Positions 46,601 to 52,942 of a stretch of DNA of 64,000 nucleotides are shown piece by piece; the first letter of the stretch is position 1; every line of letters begins with the position of its first letter. Under the pieces are notes generated by a model that was not told where the DNA came from, did no database searches, and was given only the letters and a program-made list of their open reading frames with translations. A program made the position numbers and the translations under genes. Origin of the DNA: Polaribacter vadi (GTDB taxonomy: Bacteria > Bacteroidota > Bacteroidia > Flavobacteriales > Flavobacteriaceae); assembly GCF_001761365.1 (NCBI RefSeq), contig NZ_CP017477.1:2656001-2720000 (forward strand). The letters are read 5' to 3'.

Positions 46601-46658
46601 AACATCCAAAATAAATAAAGGAACAAAAGTTACTATTTTTATACCCACAAAGGAATGA
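40644..46658 (+). CDS. Giant membrane histidine kinase with eleven PAS domains
   Basis: 2004 residues. An N-terminal membrane domain of about seven helices (1-225) without a recognised ligand domain is followed by a coiled-coil linker, six tandem PAS_3-type repeats with AKIG at residues 309, 451, 586, 728, 870 and 1005, two PAS domains at about 1120 and 1250, two more AKIG-like PAS domains (1405 and 1539), one PAS at about 1656, and a NarL-type kinase core: phospho-acceptor His1809 in ASNIHDHLSQS, N-box NNIIKYAEA, DNGVGF and GSGFGLFTVKERI. The stop overlaps the response regulator start (ATGA), so the two form one two-component system. The signal is unknown. Confidence 0.95.
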   Translation: MNYNQIGILFLQATLIAFVILLLFRLRKQLGIGVLFACLGLIQFMQVFLSSTVYISITDNLIVSPGSSVLFTATLFAMLIIYIKEDASETKKIIYALFIVNILISVYLQVFGWSLKDVTHNPLNVSTKLFDTSAWVLFVGTLLLFIDSLIIIIVFEFISKKTRYLFLQICLTMLFVVSFDAICFSLFVFWNSDNLNSILISGLISKGIFAIFYSIPFYFYIRYFDLSKSFKNLFNLRDIFHPLTYKQKFESITYDIKKAEEKREIELVLANKEKEERIKELEFSKQKLQHSLELLEKKDHSLEESSRVAKIGHWEYDIATDVFIWSEYIYEMYGVDFNEKIPPRSEIIKLYDEDSRIKLEKATKDLTENGIPYDIELKLINKRNEEVWVRNVVQLIRNQQNEIVGRKGVIHNITDSKKAQLELQLSQQEIKNSLELLKIKEAALHEVSSVAKIGYWEYSIDNVNVIWSDYHYEIFGLNPKDGIPPREKIFSFFDKESQEKIEKANSKLHTEGIAFDIEVKLINQKNKEVWVRNVVQPVYDAQNKIIGRRGLLQDITESKQAKEKIETALTQIEKRDYSLLQASEMAKIGYWEYDIATDEYTWSDYVYKLCGLELEDKVLLQKEIIKICDEKSLKKLEKATEELYKEGTPYDLELKLINFKNVEVWTRSVAQPIYNQQNEIVGRKGVVQDITDFKKVQLALELSKEKIQKSLQQLEKSEYSIREASKVAKIGYWERDSINSSLKWSEHTYSVFGLNSKDGAPDENELFKRFDSKSQEKLKHVTLDLTTKGNSYDIELKFINHKKQEVWIRSVAQPIKNKENEIVGRRGIVQDITESKKAQIELELSKQKIQESLELLEKRKYSMDEAGKLAKIGYWDVNTEKNTSIWSDYVHYALGSDPGDGIPDQSIIKKHLSKESFELFTKSTEEITLKGIPYDIEINFKNLKNENVWIRVLAQPVYNQQNKIIGRRGLLQNITASKKTEQKIQESLNLLENSKYSMDEASKVAKIGYFEYDIATDIFKWSDYLFNIHGFDPKKPVPSSKEFIKHLDKESLEVLNNAILNLNTKGISYDIEMKVFNQIKNKDIWVRSVAQPIYNDKNEIIGRRGVTQDITDKKNTEIKLRENEEKFFSIFKFSPNLIILTRLDDYKIVDVNDASLKITGYSSSDLIGDANSPRHIWKSLDNRKKYFDKLKQKGHIKNLETEFVVKSGETRIWKISAEIIQINNIEYALSIIEDVTQIRETQYELKKQSEFVLAMTENQPSGIVACDSEGKLVLFNKSAQEWHGINVMNIPQDKWAENYGLYKLDAETLLTLDEIPLLQAFNGKKVINFEIVIKAKNQNPRIVICNGTSFFDAEGNKLGAVIVMNDVTKQKIVENNLKNSETEIRNALKEIERSEFLLNESGRLSKVGGWEMKLPSQEIRWAKEVFAIHGLPVGEVPPLEECISFYIEGSEEKLAKAIEESIAEKKKFDLVLRFKNKQNQKLWVHSIGYPIINKEGEITSLIGVFQDITEQKNKQIKLDEQNDKLSYLNNALNEAQEISKLGSWEYIVATDKVTWSKELLSIFERSPELGAPNYAEHKQLYTEESFAKVTKAVANCIENDMPYNLELDIYTTKGSLKHIISRGKAIKDKNNKIIGAYGTAQDITEEKKIRLQIENAEEMYRLLADNSSNLICLHELDNTFKYISPSIKTLLGYDQNELIGKEMFTIIHKDSIEFIRNAFEKKIFRSNVNNPFCFKAVHKKGHYIWLESITSPVNKNNERKYFISSSRDVTNEVLAKQEIQEYQTSLQKLTTEITLIEEKQKKEIASNIHDHLSQSLVISNMKIKELKKNTKLKAIDDDLNFIYEHVSEALANSRKITSELSPPILYQLGIIEALYGLLENIEKKHKIKHQINDYTNGIKLSDVESILLYRSIQELINNIIKYAEATLITIDVNKKKLGVDFTIRDNGVGFNTEKLNNFYHHNEKGSGFGLFTVKERIANIQGEFKITSKINKGTKVTIFIPTKE
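41530..43990 (+). repeat. Six tandem PAS-encoding repeats of 405-426 bp
   Basis: The AKIG codons lie at 41568, 41994, 42399, 42825, 43251 and 43656, giving periods of 426, 405, 426, 426 and 405 bp. Strongly shared phrases recur: IGYWEYDIATD, YDIELKLIN, NEIVGR and QDIT. DNA identity is high between units, indicating internal duplication and possible recombination. Confidence 0.9.
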
Positions 46659-47308
46659 ATAATTTAAACGGAATTAAAATAATATTAGTAGACGACCACA
46701 AACTATTAAGAGATGGTTTAAGAAATATTATTGAACAAAAATCTAATATGCATGTTATTGGAGAGGCTTCAGATGGTAGAGAAGGTATAAAAATATGTTC
46801 AAAAATATCTCCAGATGTTGTGGTTATTGATGTAGCTATGCCAGGTTTAAATGGTGTAGAAGCTACAAGACAAATTATTAAAGAATGTCCACAGACTAAA
46901 ATAATTGGTCTTTCTATGCATTCTAGCAAACAATTTATTCAAGGAATGTTTAAAGCAGGTGCATATGGTTATTTGCTTAAAGATGGAGATTCTGATGAAT
47001 TGATTACTGCAATTACTACAGTAATGGAAAATAAAAAATACTTATCTAAAGACATCGATCAAGAATATCTTAGCGCTTTAAAAAAAGGAGAAAGTATAGA
47101 AGATGTTGAGTTAAGTTCAAGAGAAAAAGAAGTTTTACAATTAGTTACTGAAGGAAAATCTTCTAAAGAAATAGGGGAGGTTTTATTTTTAAGTTCTAAA
47201 ACAGTAGATGTTCATAGAAATAATATTATGAAAAAAATAGATTTATACACCATTCCTGAACTAACAAAGTACGCAATTCAAAAAGGATTAACAACTTTAG
47301 ATTTTTAG
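46655..47308 (+). CDS. NarL/LuxR family response regulator
   Basis: 217 residues. Receiver domain with acidic pair LVDDH, phospho-acceptor Asp59 (VVIDVAMPG) and conserved Lys in GYLLKDG; C-terminal LuxR helix-turn-helix at about 147-205 (LSSREKEVLQLVTEGKSSKEIGEVLFLSSKTVDVHRNNI). Start overlaps the kinase stop by 4 nt. Cognate regulator of the PAS kinase; targets unknown. Confidence 0.95.
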   Translation: MNNLNGIKIILVDDHKLLRDGLRNIIEQKSNMHVIGEASDGREGIKICSKISPDVVVIDVAMPGLNGVEATRQIIKECPQTKIIGLSMHSSKQFIQGMFKAGAYGYLLKDGDSDELITAITTVMENKKYLSKDIDQEYLSALKKGESIEDVELSSREKEVLQLVTEGKSSKEIGEVLFLSSKTVDVHRNNIMKKIDLYTIPELTKYAIQKGLTTLDF

Positions 47309-47385
47309 TAAAGTAAGCATCTTACCTATAGATAGATATATATTAATATAGTACCTTTAACATAACCAAGCAATTAAAACTTATA

Positions 47386-47757
47386 TTGGAAAAATCTGCA
47401 AATAACGTATTAATAGTAGAAGACCACCCACTAATTGGTAAAAGCATTGTTGATGCAATAAATACTATTAGCAATGTTAAAAGTCTTCAATTAACAACTT
47501 CCTTACATGAAGCTATTTCTTTATTGAGTATTAACGATTTTAATTTAATAGTATTAGATTTAAGTTTGCCAGATGGTAATGGCTTAGAGTTGTTAAAATT
47601 ACTTAAAGAAAGAAAAGAAAAAAAGAAAGTTTTGGTCTTTTCTACAAATACAGATTTAAAAAATGTGTGTTTAAGATATGGTGCGTATGCCTTTTTTGAC
47701 AAAGCCAATGATTTTGATGCATTAATTGAAACCATTAAAAATAAAAATATTTTTTAA
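47386..47757 (+). CDS. Receiver-only response regulator
   Basis: 123 residues comprising only a receiver fold: VEDHP, Asp58 in VLDLSLPDGNG, and Lys106 in FFDKAND. No output domain. It is similar to NarL-type receivers, so may be a truncated paralogue or phosphate sink for the kinase locus. Start is TTG at 47386 (no ATG in frame nearby); 77 bp after the LuxR regulator. Confidence 0.85.
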   Translation: MEKSANNVLIVEDHPLIGKSIVDAINTISNVKSLQLTTSLHEAISLLSINDFNLIVLDLSLPDGNGLELLKLLKERKEKKKVLVFSTNTDLKNVCLRYGAYAFFDKANDFDALIETIKNKNIF

Positions 47758-48349
47758 GAGTTACATTCCTTTTTTTTTATTCTTTAAAAAAAATGCGTCT
47801 AAAACATTTAAACTTTGTGAAGATTTTTTAGGCTTTAAAAAATATACGTTTAGCGAGCTTAATATTTAAGAGATTAAGTACTTTACTTAGATAACAAATC
47901 AAATTTTAGGTAACTTCTCTTCTTTTTCTAGATTTTTAAATATTTTAAGAAAATAGATTCTACATAAAAACAAAAAATTTTTGCGAGAATAATTAGACTG
48001 ATTGAAGTTGTAATAGCTTCAAGTTTTCTTTTTGATATTCTTCTAAACTTTCAAATTTACATTTTTACTTCGAAATGAATGCAAACTTAATTTTTTAGGA
48101 TAAAATAAATATTATCCAAAAAGTTTTTTAAAAAATATGGACAAAAAAAAATCTAAACTTCGGGGGAAATAGCTTAGATTTTAGAACATATAAAGTGGGG
48201 GAAATTATATATTATACTACAAAGATATTTAAGAAGGCAAGTTTACCCAATAGGTAATTTCCTTAATTCAAGAAACTTAACTATAAAGTTCAATTATTTA
48301 CTATAAAATTAGATTGGCAATACTTACAAGAAACTTAAATACAGTTTAT
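47758..48349. other. 592-bp intergenic region with two motif-bearing hairpins
   Basis: No gene called. Very AT-rich DNA. At 48148-48182 and 48188-48210 are hairpins with GGGGGAAA in their loops. A short run of coding-like codons lies on the minus strand around 48000-48060 (22 codons, no start) and may be chance or a remnant. Confidence 0.6.
48148..48182 (-). terminator. Hairpin with a GGGGGAAA loop, probable terminator of the MarC-FAD transcript
   Basis: 9-bp arms AAAATCTAA/TTAGATTTT enclose a loop holding GGGGGAAA (48162-48169). On the minus strand the stem is followed by a run of T, so it can end the operon whose last gene stops at 48350. A second hairpin with the same loop motif is next to it (48188-48210). 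Confidence 0.55.
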
Positions 48350-48955
48350 TTAAATCTTATCATGAACCTTTGTGTGATTTCCATGATTCCAAAGCGTTAA
48401 AATATCTGTTGCTACAGAAGCTCCACTTCCAGCAGCAATTGCAAACTGACTTCTATGACCAGCAATGGTTCCACAACAATATAATCCTTTTTTAATCAGA
48501 TGATTTTCGTTTCTAAGCTGAATTCTATCTTTTTCTATATTTGACTTTTTATGAGGAATTATATACGTTTCTAAGCCTCTTATAGTAAATGGTTTCGAAT
48601 AATTTAAAGCAAGTACAACAATTTTAGATTGGTACACATTCTTGTTTGTTATCACTTTAAAAACACCTTCAACTTCATCAACAGAAATTACTTTTTCTTT
48701 TTCTATTTGATGAATTTCAGCGTATAAAGTTGATAATTGCTCTTTTCCTTCCGCTAAAATGTCTTTCCCTAATGTTTTTGGTGGTAAACCTAAAACATTA
48801 TTAAACAAAGCATTTTCTAAATGAGAGGCTCTTTGATGCATGATAATTCCAATGTTTTTATCAATAGCAAAAGGTTTGTTTTTCGCAGAACCTAAAACTA
48901 AAGCACATTGCATTCCAGAAACGCCACCACCAATAATTAAACAGTCGAATATCAT
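48350..48955 (-). CDS. FAD-dependent oxidoreductase, thioredoxin-reductase-like without CxxC
   Basis: 201 residues from ATG 48955 (MIFDCLIIGGG). Rossmann dinucleotide motif GGGVSG near the start and the C-terminal CCGTIAGHRSQFAIAAGSGASVATDIL region seen in thioredoxin-reductase-like flavoproteins. The redox CxxC and a separate NAD domain are missing and it is far shorter (about 310 is usual), so it is a minimal flavoprotein of unknown substrate. It begins 1 bp after the MarC stop. Confidence 0.82.
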   Translation of the reverse strand: MIFDCLIIGGGVSGMQCALVLGSAKNKPFAIDKNIGIIMHQRASHLENALFNNVLGLPPKTLGKDILAEGKEQLSTLYAEIHQIEKEKVISVDEVEGVFKVITNKNVYQSKIVVLALNYSKPFTIRGLETYIIPHKKSNIEKDRIQLRNENHLIKKGLYCCGTIAGHRSQFAIAAGSGASVATDILTLWNHGNHTKVHDKI

Positions 48956-48956
48956 A

Positions 48957-49541
48957 TTAAACAAATAACATTTTAATATTTTGTGCAAATAACTTTACAG
49001 AAATAGCTAATAAGATTACACCAAAAACTTTACGAATTATTTGAATTCCTCCAGCTCCTAACAATCGCTCAATTTTAGAAGATGTTTTTAAAACGATGTA
49101 TAAAAAAATAACATTTAAAACTACAGCAACAATAATATTTTGTAAATCAAATTCTGCCCTTAAAGATAATAGTGTTGTTAAACTTCCTGGACCCGCAATT
49201 AAAGGAAAAGCTAAAGGAAAAACTGCAGCTGTCATTGGTGCATTGTTATGATCATCTTTATACAATGTAATTCCTAAAACCATTTCTAAAGCAATAAAAA
49301 ACAGTACAAAAGCACCTGCAACAGCAAAAGAATTTACATCTATTCCTATTAAGCTAAGTAAACTTTGGCCAACAAATAAGAAAAGAATCATAATAAAACC
49401 AGCAATTAAAGAAGCTTTTTCAGACTGAATATGGCCTACCTTTTTACGTAAATCTATAATAATTGGGATGTTTCCTATAATATCGATTACCGCAAATAAA
49501 ACCATAAAAGCCGTAATTATTTCTTTAAAATTGAATTCCAT
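48957..49541 (-). CDS. MarC family membrane protein
   Basis: 194 residues with six membrane helices, matching the UPF0056/MarC pattern FKEIITAFMVLFAVIDIIGNIPI, PLAFPLIAGPGSLTTLLSL and SVKLFAQNIKMLF. Function not established despite the historical link to multiple antibiotic resistance. Pairs with the flavoprotein downstream. Confidence 0.9.
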   Translation of the reverse strand: MEFNFKEIITAFMVLFAVIDIIGNIPIIIDLRKKVGHIQSEKASLIAGFIMILFLFVGQSLLSLIGIDVNSFAVAGAFVLFFIALEMVLGITLYKDDHNNAPMTAAVFPLAFPLIAGPGSLTTLLSLRAEFDLQNIIVAVVLNVIFLYIVLKTSSKIERLLGAGGIQIIRKVFGVILLAISVKLFAQNIKMLFV

Positions 49542-49613
49542 TTTGTTTTTAAATTTTGTACAAAATTAGTCAACTAATTTAACGAAATCGGAAAAAACAG
49601 AAAAAAATAATGT

Positions 49614-49621
49614 TATTTTTG
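49614..49621 (+). promoter_or_regulatory. -7 box (TATTTTTG) touching the DUF3109 start
   Basis: TAnnTTTG match ending 4 nt before the ATG at 49626. If it is used, transcription would begin at or beside the start codon (leaderless mRNA). Confidence 0.45.
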
Positions 49622-49625
49622 CGGA

Positions 49626-50201
49626 ATGTTTCAATTAGGAAAAACAATAGTCTCTGAAGACATTATAGAAAAAGATTTTGTTTGCAATTTATCTGCTTGC
49701 AAAGGTGCTTGTTGTGTAGATGGTGAAGCAGGTGCTCCATTAGATAAAGAAGAAGCCAAAATTTTAGAAGAAATTTATCCGAAAGTAAAACCTTTTTTAA
49801 GAAAAGAAGGCATTGCTGTCATTGAAAAAGAAGGAACCTGGGTTACTAGTGAATGGGGAGAATTAGAAACACCTTTGCTTCATGGAAAAGATTGCGCTTA
49901 TGTAATTTTCGATGAGAAAAAAACCGCACTTTGTGGTATTGAAGAAGCTTATAATTCTGGAGCAATAGATTGGAAAAAACCAGTTTCTTGCCATTTATAC
50001 CCAATTAGAGTAAAAGATTACAGCGAATTTTCTGCAGTAAATTATCATAAATGGGAAATTTGTGATGATGCTTGTACTTTAGGAAAAGAACTACAAGTGC
50101 CTGTTTATAAGTTTGTAAAACAAGCTTTGGTGCGTAAATTTGGGCAAAATTGGTATGATGAATTAGAGAAAGTTGCAGAAAAACATTTAAAAACTCTTTA
50201 G
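49626..50201 (+). CDS. DUF3109 family protein
   Basis: 191 residues, cytoplasmic. Cys-rich N-terminus FVCNLSACKGACCVDGEAGAPLDKEEA and later Cys residues (CAYVIF, CGIEEAY, CHLYPIRV, CDDACTLG) fit DUF3109, a probable metal- or iron-sulphur-binding family common in Bacteroidota. No known function. Nearly leaderless start. Confidence 0.88.
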   Translation: MFQLGKTIVSEDIIEKDFVCNLSACKGACCVDGEAGAPLDKEEAKILEEIYPKVKPFLRKEGIAVIEKEGTWVTSEWGELETPLLHGKDCAYVIFDEKKTALCGIEEAYNSGAIDWKKPVSCHLYPIRVKDYSEFSAVNYHKWEICDDACTLGKELQVPVYKFVKQALVRKFGQNWYDELEKVAEKHLKTL

Positions 50202-50223
50202 ATTAATTTTTTACCGACAAAAC

Positions 50224-50364
50224 CTAAAGAACTATTTCATTTATAAATTGTTCTTTAATAAGAGCTTCTTTTTCTAGTTGCTCTTTATGATATTCTACAT
50301 TATCAGAAAAAAGTAAATAACAGAAAGATAGTGTTATTCTTCTATAAAAGCCTTTGTTTAAAAT
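50224..50364 (-). pseudogene. Possible C-terminal remnant of a degraded gene
   Basis: Open stretch without a start codon reading ILNKGFYRRITLSFCYLLF...YHKEQLEKEALIKEQFINEIVL and then a stop. The last 23 residues have a convincing helical, charged composition and the DNA has coding-type periodicity, but the parent family was not recognised. Confidence 0.35.
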
Positions 50365-50551
50365 TTAACTGAAACTTGCATTTATTCGAATTATGATAGT
50401 TAATAGTTATGAAACTTACAATTAATAAAAGATTTAAGTAACTTCTAACGCTTATAATTCTTTGAAAAATAAATCAATTTTAAGATTATTTTCAACTTCT
50501 TTATCATGTGAAATTAAGTAAATAATTAAACTTGAGAGTTTTAATTAGTTT

Positions 50552-50567
50552 TTGGCACGTTCTTTGT
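50552..50567 (+). promoter_or_regulatory. Sigma-54-like promoter upstream of the TonB protein
   Basis: TTGGCACGTTCTTTGT resembles the -24/-12 form TTGGCACN5TTGC; the -12 dinucleotide is GT instead of GC, with 10 bp between GG and GT. Located 36 bp before the ATG at 50603, a position suitable for transcription start in between. Confidence 0.5.
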
Positions 50568-50602
50568 TTTAACAAAGTCTTAACATTTAAAACTTAGTCA
50601 CC

Positions 50603-51352
50603 ATGAAAAACATCAAAAAAAATCCTAAAAAGCAGTTAGAGAAATTCTCAAACATTTTTACACAACTAGGGTTAGTATTGGTTTTGTTTATCGTTTATGT
50701 AACGTTAGAACATGAAACAGAAGAAATATCTCTAGCCAAAGAATCTGAAGTATTCACATCAAATATGTATGTAGATCCAACTACAGAAGTTGTTTTTATA
50801 AAAGAAGTTACTCACCAACCAAAAGTTGAAACACCACCAAAAACAGTTTTATTTTTAGATGAAGAAATTAAAGTTGATGAAAAAAATATAGAGGAAACAA
50901 TACTTTTAACTCCTGAAGAAAAATCTGTAGAAGTAGATTTAGATTTAACAACGATTGTAACTGTTGATGATCCAGAGGAAAATACTACTCCAGATACAGT
51001 GCCTTTTATAATGATTGAAAATGCACCCGTTTTTAAAGGCTGTGAAGGGTTATCGAAAGCAGAAAATAAAAAGTGCTTTGATGAAAAAATGTTAAAGTTT
51101 GTGCAACGTAATTTTGATGTGAACATTGCAAACGAAGTTGGTTTACGAGCTGGTAAATATAGAATTAGTACACAATTTATTATTGATGATAAAGGTGATG
51201 TTGTAGATATTAAAATTAGAGCACCACATTCTAAACTTGAAAAAGAAACGCAAGAATTAATAGAAAAATTACCAAAATTTACGCCAGGAAAACAACGTAA
51301 TAAATCAGTAAAAGTTAGATATAGTTTACCAATTACGTTTAGAGTAGATTAA
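50603..51352 (+). CDS. Energy transducer TonB family protein
   Basis: 249 residues. Short cytoplasmic basic N-terminus (MKNIKKNPKKQLEKFSNIF), one membrane helix (about 18-38, FTQLGLVLVLFIVYVTL), a Pro/Glu/Val periplasmic linker, and the TonB C-terminal domain (YRISTQFIIDDKGDVVDIKIRAP ... SLPITFRVD). Links proton motive force to outer-membrane receptors. Lone gene, with its own promoter and terminator. Confidence 0.92.
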   Translation: MKNIKKNPKKQLEKFSNIFTQLGLVLVLFIVYVTLEHETEEISLAKESEVFTSNMYVDPTTEVVFIKEVTHQPKVETPPKTVLFLDEEIKVDEKNIEETILLTPEEKSVEVDLDLTTIVTVDDPEENTTPDTVPFIMIENAPVFKGCEGLSKAENKKCFDEKMLKFVQRNFDVNIANEVGLRAGKYRISTQFIIDDKGDVVDIKIRAPHSKLEKETQELIEKLPKFTPGKQRNKSVKVRYSLPITFRVD

Positions 51353-51393
51353 TTTTTCTCAAAAAATATAAATTTTCCCTCAAATTTAAATAG

Positions 51394-51418
51394 AAACCCA
51401 ACATAAAAAGTTGGGTTT
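51394..51418 (+). terminator. Rho-independent terminator after the TonB gene
   Basis: 9-bp arms AAACCCAAC/GTTGGGTTT with loop ATAAAAA and a trailing T-run. The right arm also forms the -33 TTG of the deoC promoter. Confidence 0.9.
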
Positions 51419-51439
51419 TTTATTTATTTTGTATTTTTG
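51411..51439 (+). promoter_or_regulatory. Promoter of deoC (TTG-N18-TATTTTTG)
   Basis: TTG at 51411-51413 and TATTTTTG at 51432-51439 match the Bacteroidota -33/-7 consensus with an 18-bp spacer. The -7 box ends 5 nt before the deoC ATG, so the transcript would be leaderless or almost so. The -33 element overlaps the TonB terminator. Confidence 0.55.
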
Positions 51440-51444
51440 ATCTT

Positions 51445-52191
51445 ATGAAAATGAATCATTTTTTAGACGCAACCTATTTAAAAACAGCCACTCAAGCCAA
51501 TATTTCTGAAGCAGAAAATGAGCAGAAAGTAATTGATTTGGTAAATGAATCAATTGTATATAATTATAAATTAATTATGATTCGTGCCAACTATATTTCA
51601 CTTGCTAAAGAAATGCTGTCTAAAGTTACTTCATCAGTCTTAGTAGGCACTGTAATTGATTTTCCTGAAGGACTTTCATCAACAAAAAGTAAATTACAAG
51701 AAGCTAAAAAAGCAATTGAATTACATGCAGACGAACTCGATTTTGTGATTAATTATACTGCATTTAAAGCTGGTAATATAAGTTTAATAAAAGAGGAAAT
51801 ATTAGAATGTACAAGGCTTTGTGTAGAACATAATAAAGTTGTAAAATTTATAATAGAAGTTGCTGCGTTATCAACTAAAGAAATTATTGTAATTTCACAA
51901 TTGATAAAAGAGGTCATTTTAAATAATTTTGATGAGCAAGTTACTCAAAAAGTATTTGTAAAATCGTCTACAGGATTTTTTAAAACGGATGATAATAAAC
52001 CAAATGGAGCAACTTTTGAAACTATAAAGCTAATTTCAGAAAATGCGAAACCACTTCAAATAAAAGCTGCAGGTGGTGTTAGAGATTATGGTACAGCTTT
52101 AAAAATGATTTCTTTAGGAGTTGATAGGATTGGAACCTCATCAGCTAAAGAAATTTGCTTAAAAAAGGAAAAGAACAATAACGATTATTAA
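51445..52191 (+). CDS. deoC: Deoxyribose-phosphate aldolase
   Basis: 248 residues. Splits 2-deoxyribose-5-phosphate into glyceraldehyde-3-phosphate and acetaldehyde. The Schiff-base Lys173 (FVKSSTGF) and the acidic DELDFVINY segment around 95-104 are present, plus AAGGVRDY. Starts MKMNHFLDATYLK. A 7-bp gap separates it from the acetyltransferase gene, so both are probably one transcript. Confidence 0.93.
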   Translation: MKMNHFLDATYLKTATQANISEAENEQKVIDLVNESIVYNYKLIMIRANYISLAKEMLSKVTSSVLVGTVIDFPEGLSSTKSKLQEAKKAIELHADELDFVINYTAFKAGNISLIKEEILECTRLCVEHNKVVKFIIEVAALSTKEIIVISQLIKEVILNNFDEQVTQKVFVKSSTGFFKTDDNKPNGATFETIKLISENAKPLQIKAAGGVRDYGTALKMISLGVDRIGTSSAKEICLKKEKNNNDY

Positions 52192-52198
52192 AAATTTT

Positions 52199-52777
52199 AT
52201 GGATTATTTTGCACACGAAACAGCAGTTATAGATGATAATTGCCAAATAGGAAAAGGAACAAAAATTTGGCATTTTAGCCATGTTATGTCAAAATGTAAA
52301 ATTGGTGAAAATTGCAATTTGGGACAAAATGTAGTAGTTTCTCCAAGTGTAGTTTTAGGAAACAACGTAAAAGTGCAAAACAACGTATCTATTTATGCAG
52401 GCGTTACTTGCGAAGATGATGTTTTTTTAGGGCCTTCTATGGTTTTTACCAATGTTAGAAATCCAAGAAGTGCTATTGTAAGAAAAAATAAATATCTAAA
52501 AACGATTGTAAAAAAAGGCGCTTCTATTGGTGCCAATGCAACCATTATTTGTGGTAATAATATTGGCGAATTTGCTTTTATTGGGGCTGGTTCAGTAGTT
52601 ACAAAACCAGTATTGCCTTATGCTTTAATCGTTGGGAATCCTGCACAACAAATTGGTTGGGTTAGTGAATATGGACATACTTTAAATTTCGACGAAGATG
52701 GTTTTGGTACTTGCAAAGAAAGTAAAGAGGTTTATGGTTTTAAAGATGGTGCTGTTTTTAAATTTAAGACTCAGTAA
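52199..52777 (+). CDS. WbpD/WlbB-like sugar N-acetyltransferase
   Basis: 192 residues of left-handed beta-helix hexapeptide repeats (IGKGTKIWHFSHV, IGENCNLGQNVVVSPSVVLG, SIGANATIICGNNIGEFAFIGAGSVV, YALIVGNPAQQIGWV). Best match by motif is UDP-2-acetamido-3-amino-2,3-dideoxyglucuronate N-acetyltransferase, used for surface polysaccharides. No other polysaccharide gene is nearby, so the pathway partners must be elsewhere. Confidence 0.88.
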   Translation: MDYFAHETAVIDDNCQIGKGTKIWHFSHVMSKCKIGENCNLGQNVVVSPSVVLGNNVKVQNNVSIYAGVTCEDDVFLGPSMVFTNVRNPRSAIVRKNKYLKTIVKKGASIGANATIICGNNIGEFAFIGAGSVVTKPVLPYALIVGNPAQQIGWVSEYGHTLNFDEDGFGTCKESKEVYGFKDGAVFKFKTQ

Positions 52778-52856
52778 ATAATCATCAAAAATAAAAAGGA
52801 AAGAGAATCAGTTTTTTCACTAAAAATGCATTAAGATTCACAAAATATTTCCATAC

Positions 52857-52893
52857 AAAAAATCCAAAATAAAATAATTACTTTGGATTTTTT
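52857..52893 (+). terminator. Terminator after the acetyltransferase gene
   Basis: 12-bp arms AAAAAATCCAAA/TTTGGATTTTTT with a 13-nt loop. Located about 80 bp after the stop. Confidence 0.75.
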
Positions 52894-52897
52894 TTAC

Positions 52898-52940
52898 TGC
52901 TAACTGATACTGCCAATTGAATACTGAAATACAGCCAACT
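52898..52940. repeat. CAGT-type degenerate simple repeat
   Basis: ACTGCTAACTGATACTGCCA-type units between the terminator and the convergent aldo/keto reductase. Same loose family as at 6463-6500 and 23884-23995. Confidence 0.55.
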
Positions 52941-52942
52941 AA

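Larger units (their letters stand above)
50202..50602. other. 401-bp gap with a minus-strand gene remnant and a sigma-54-like site
   Basis: Contains the coding-like remnant at 50224-50364 and a GG-N10-GT promoter-like element at 50552-50567 before the TonB gene. Nothing else recognised. Confidence 0.6.

Noticed and set aside
48000-48060. Coding-like codons on the minus strand in the 592-bp gap
   Set aside because: Only 22 codons, no start and no family; not enough to call a gene.
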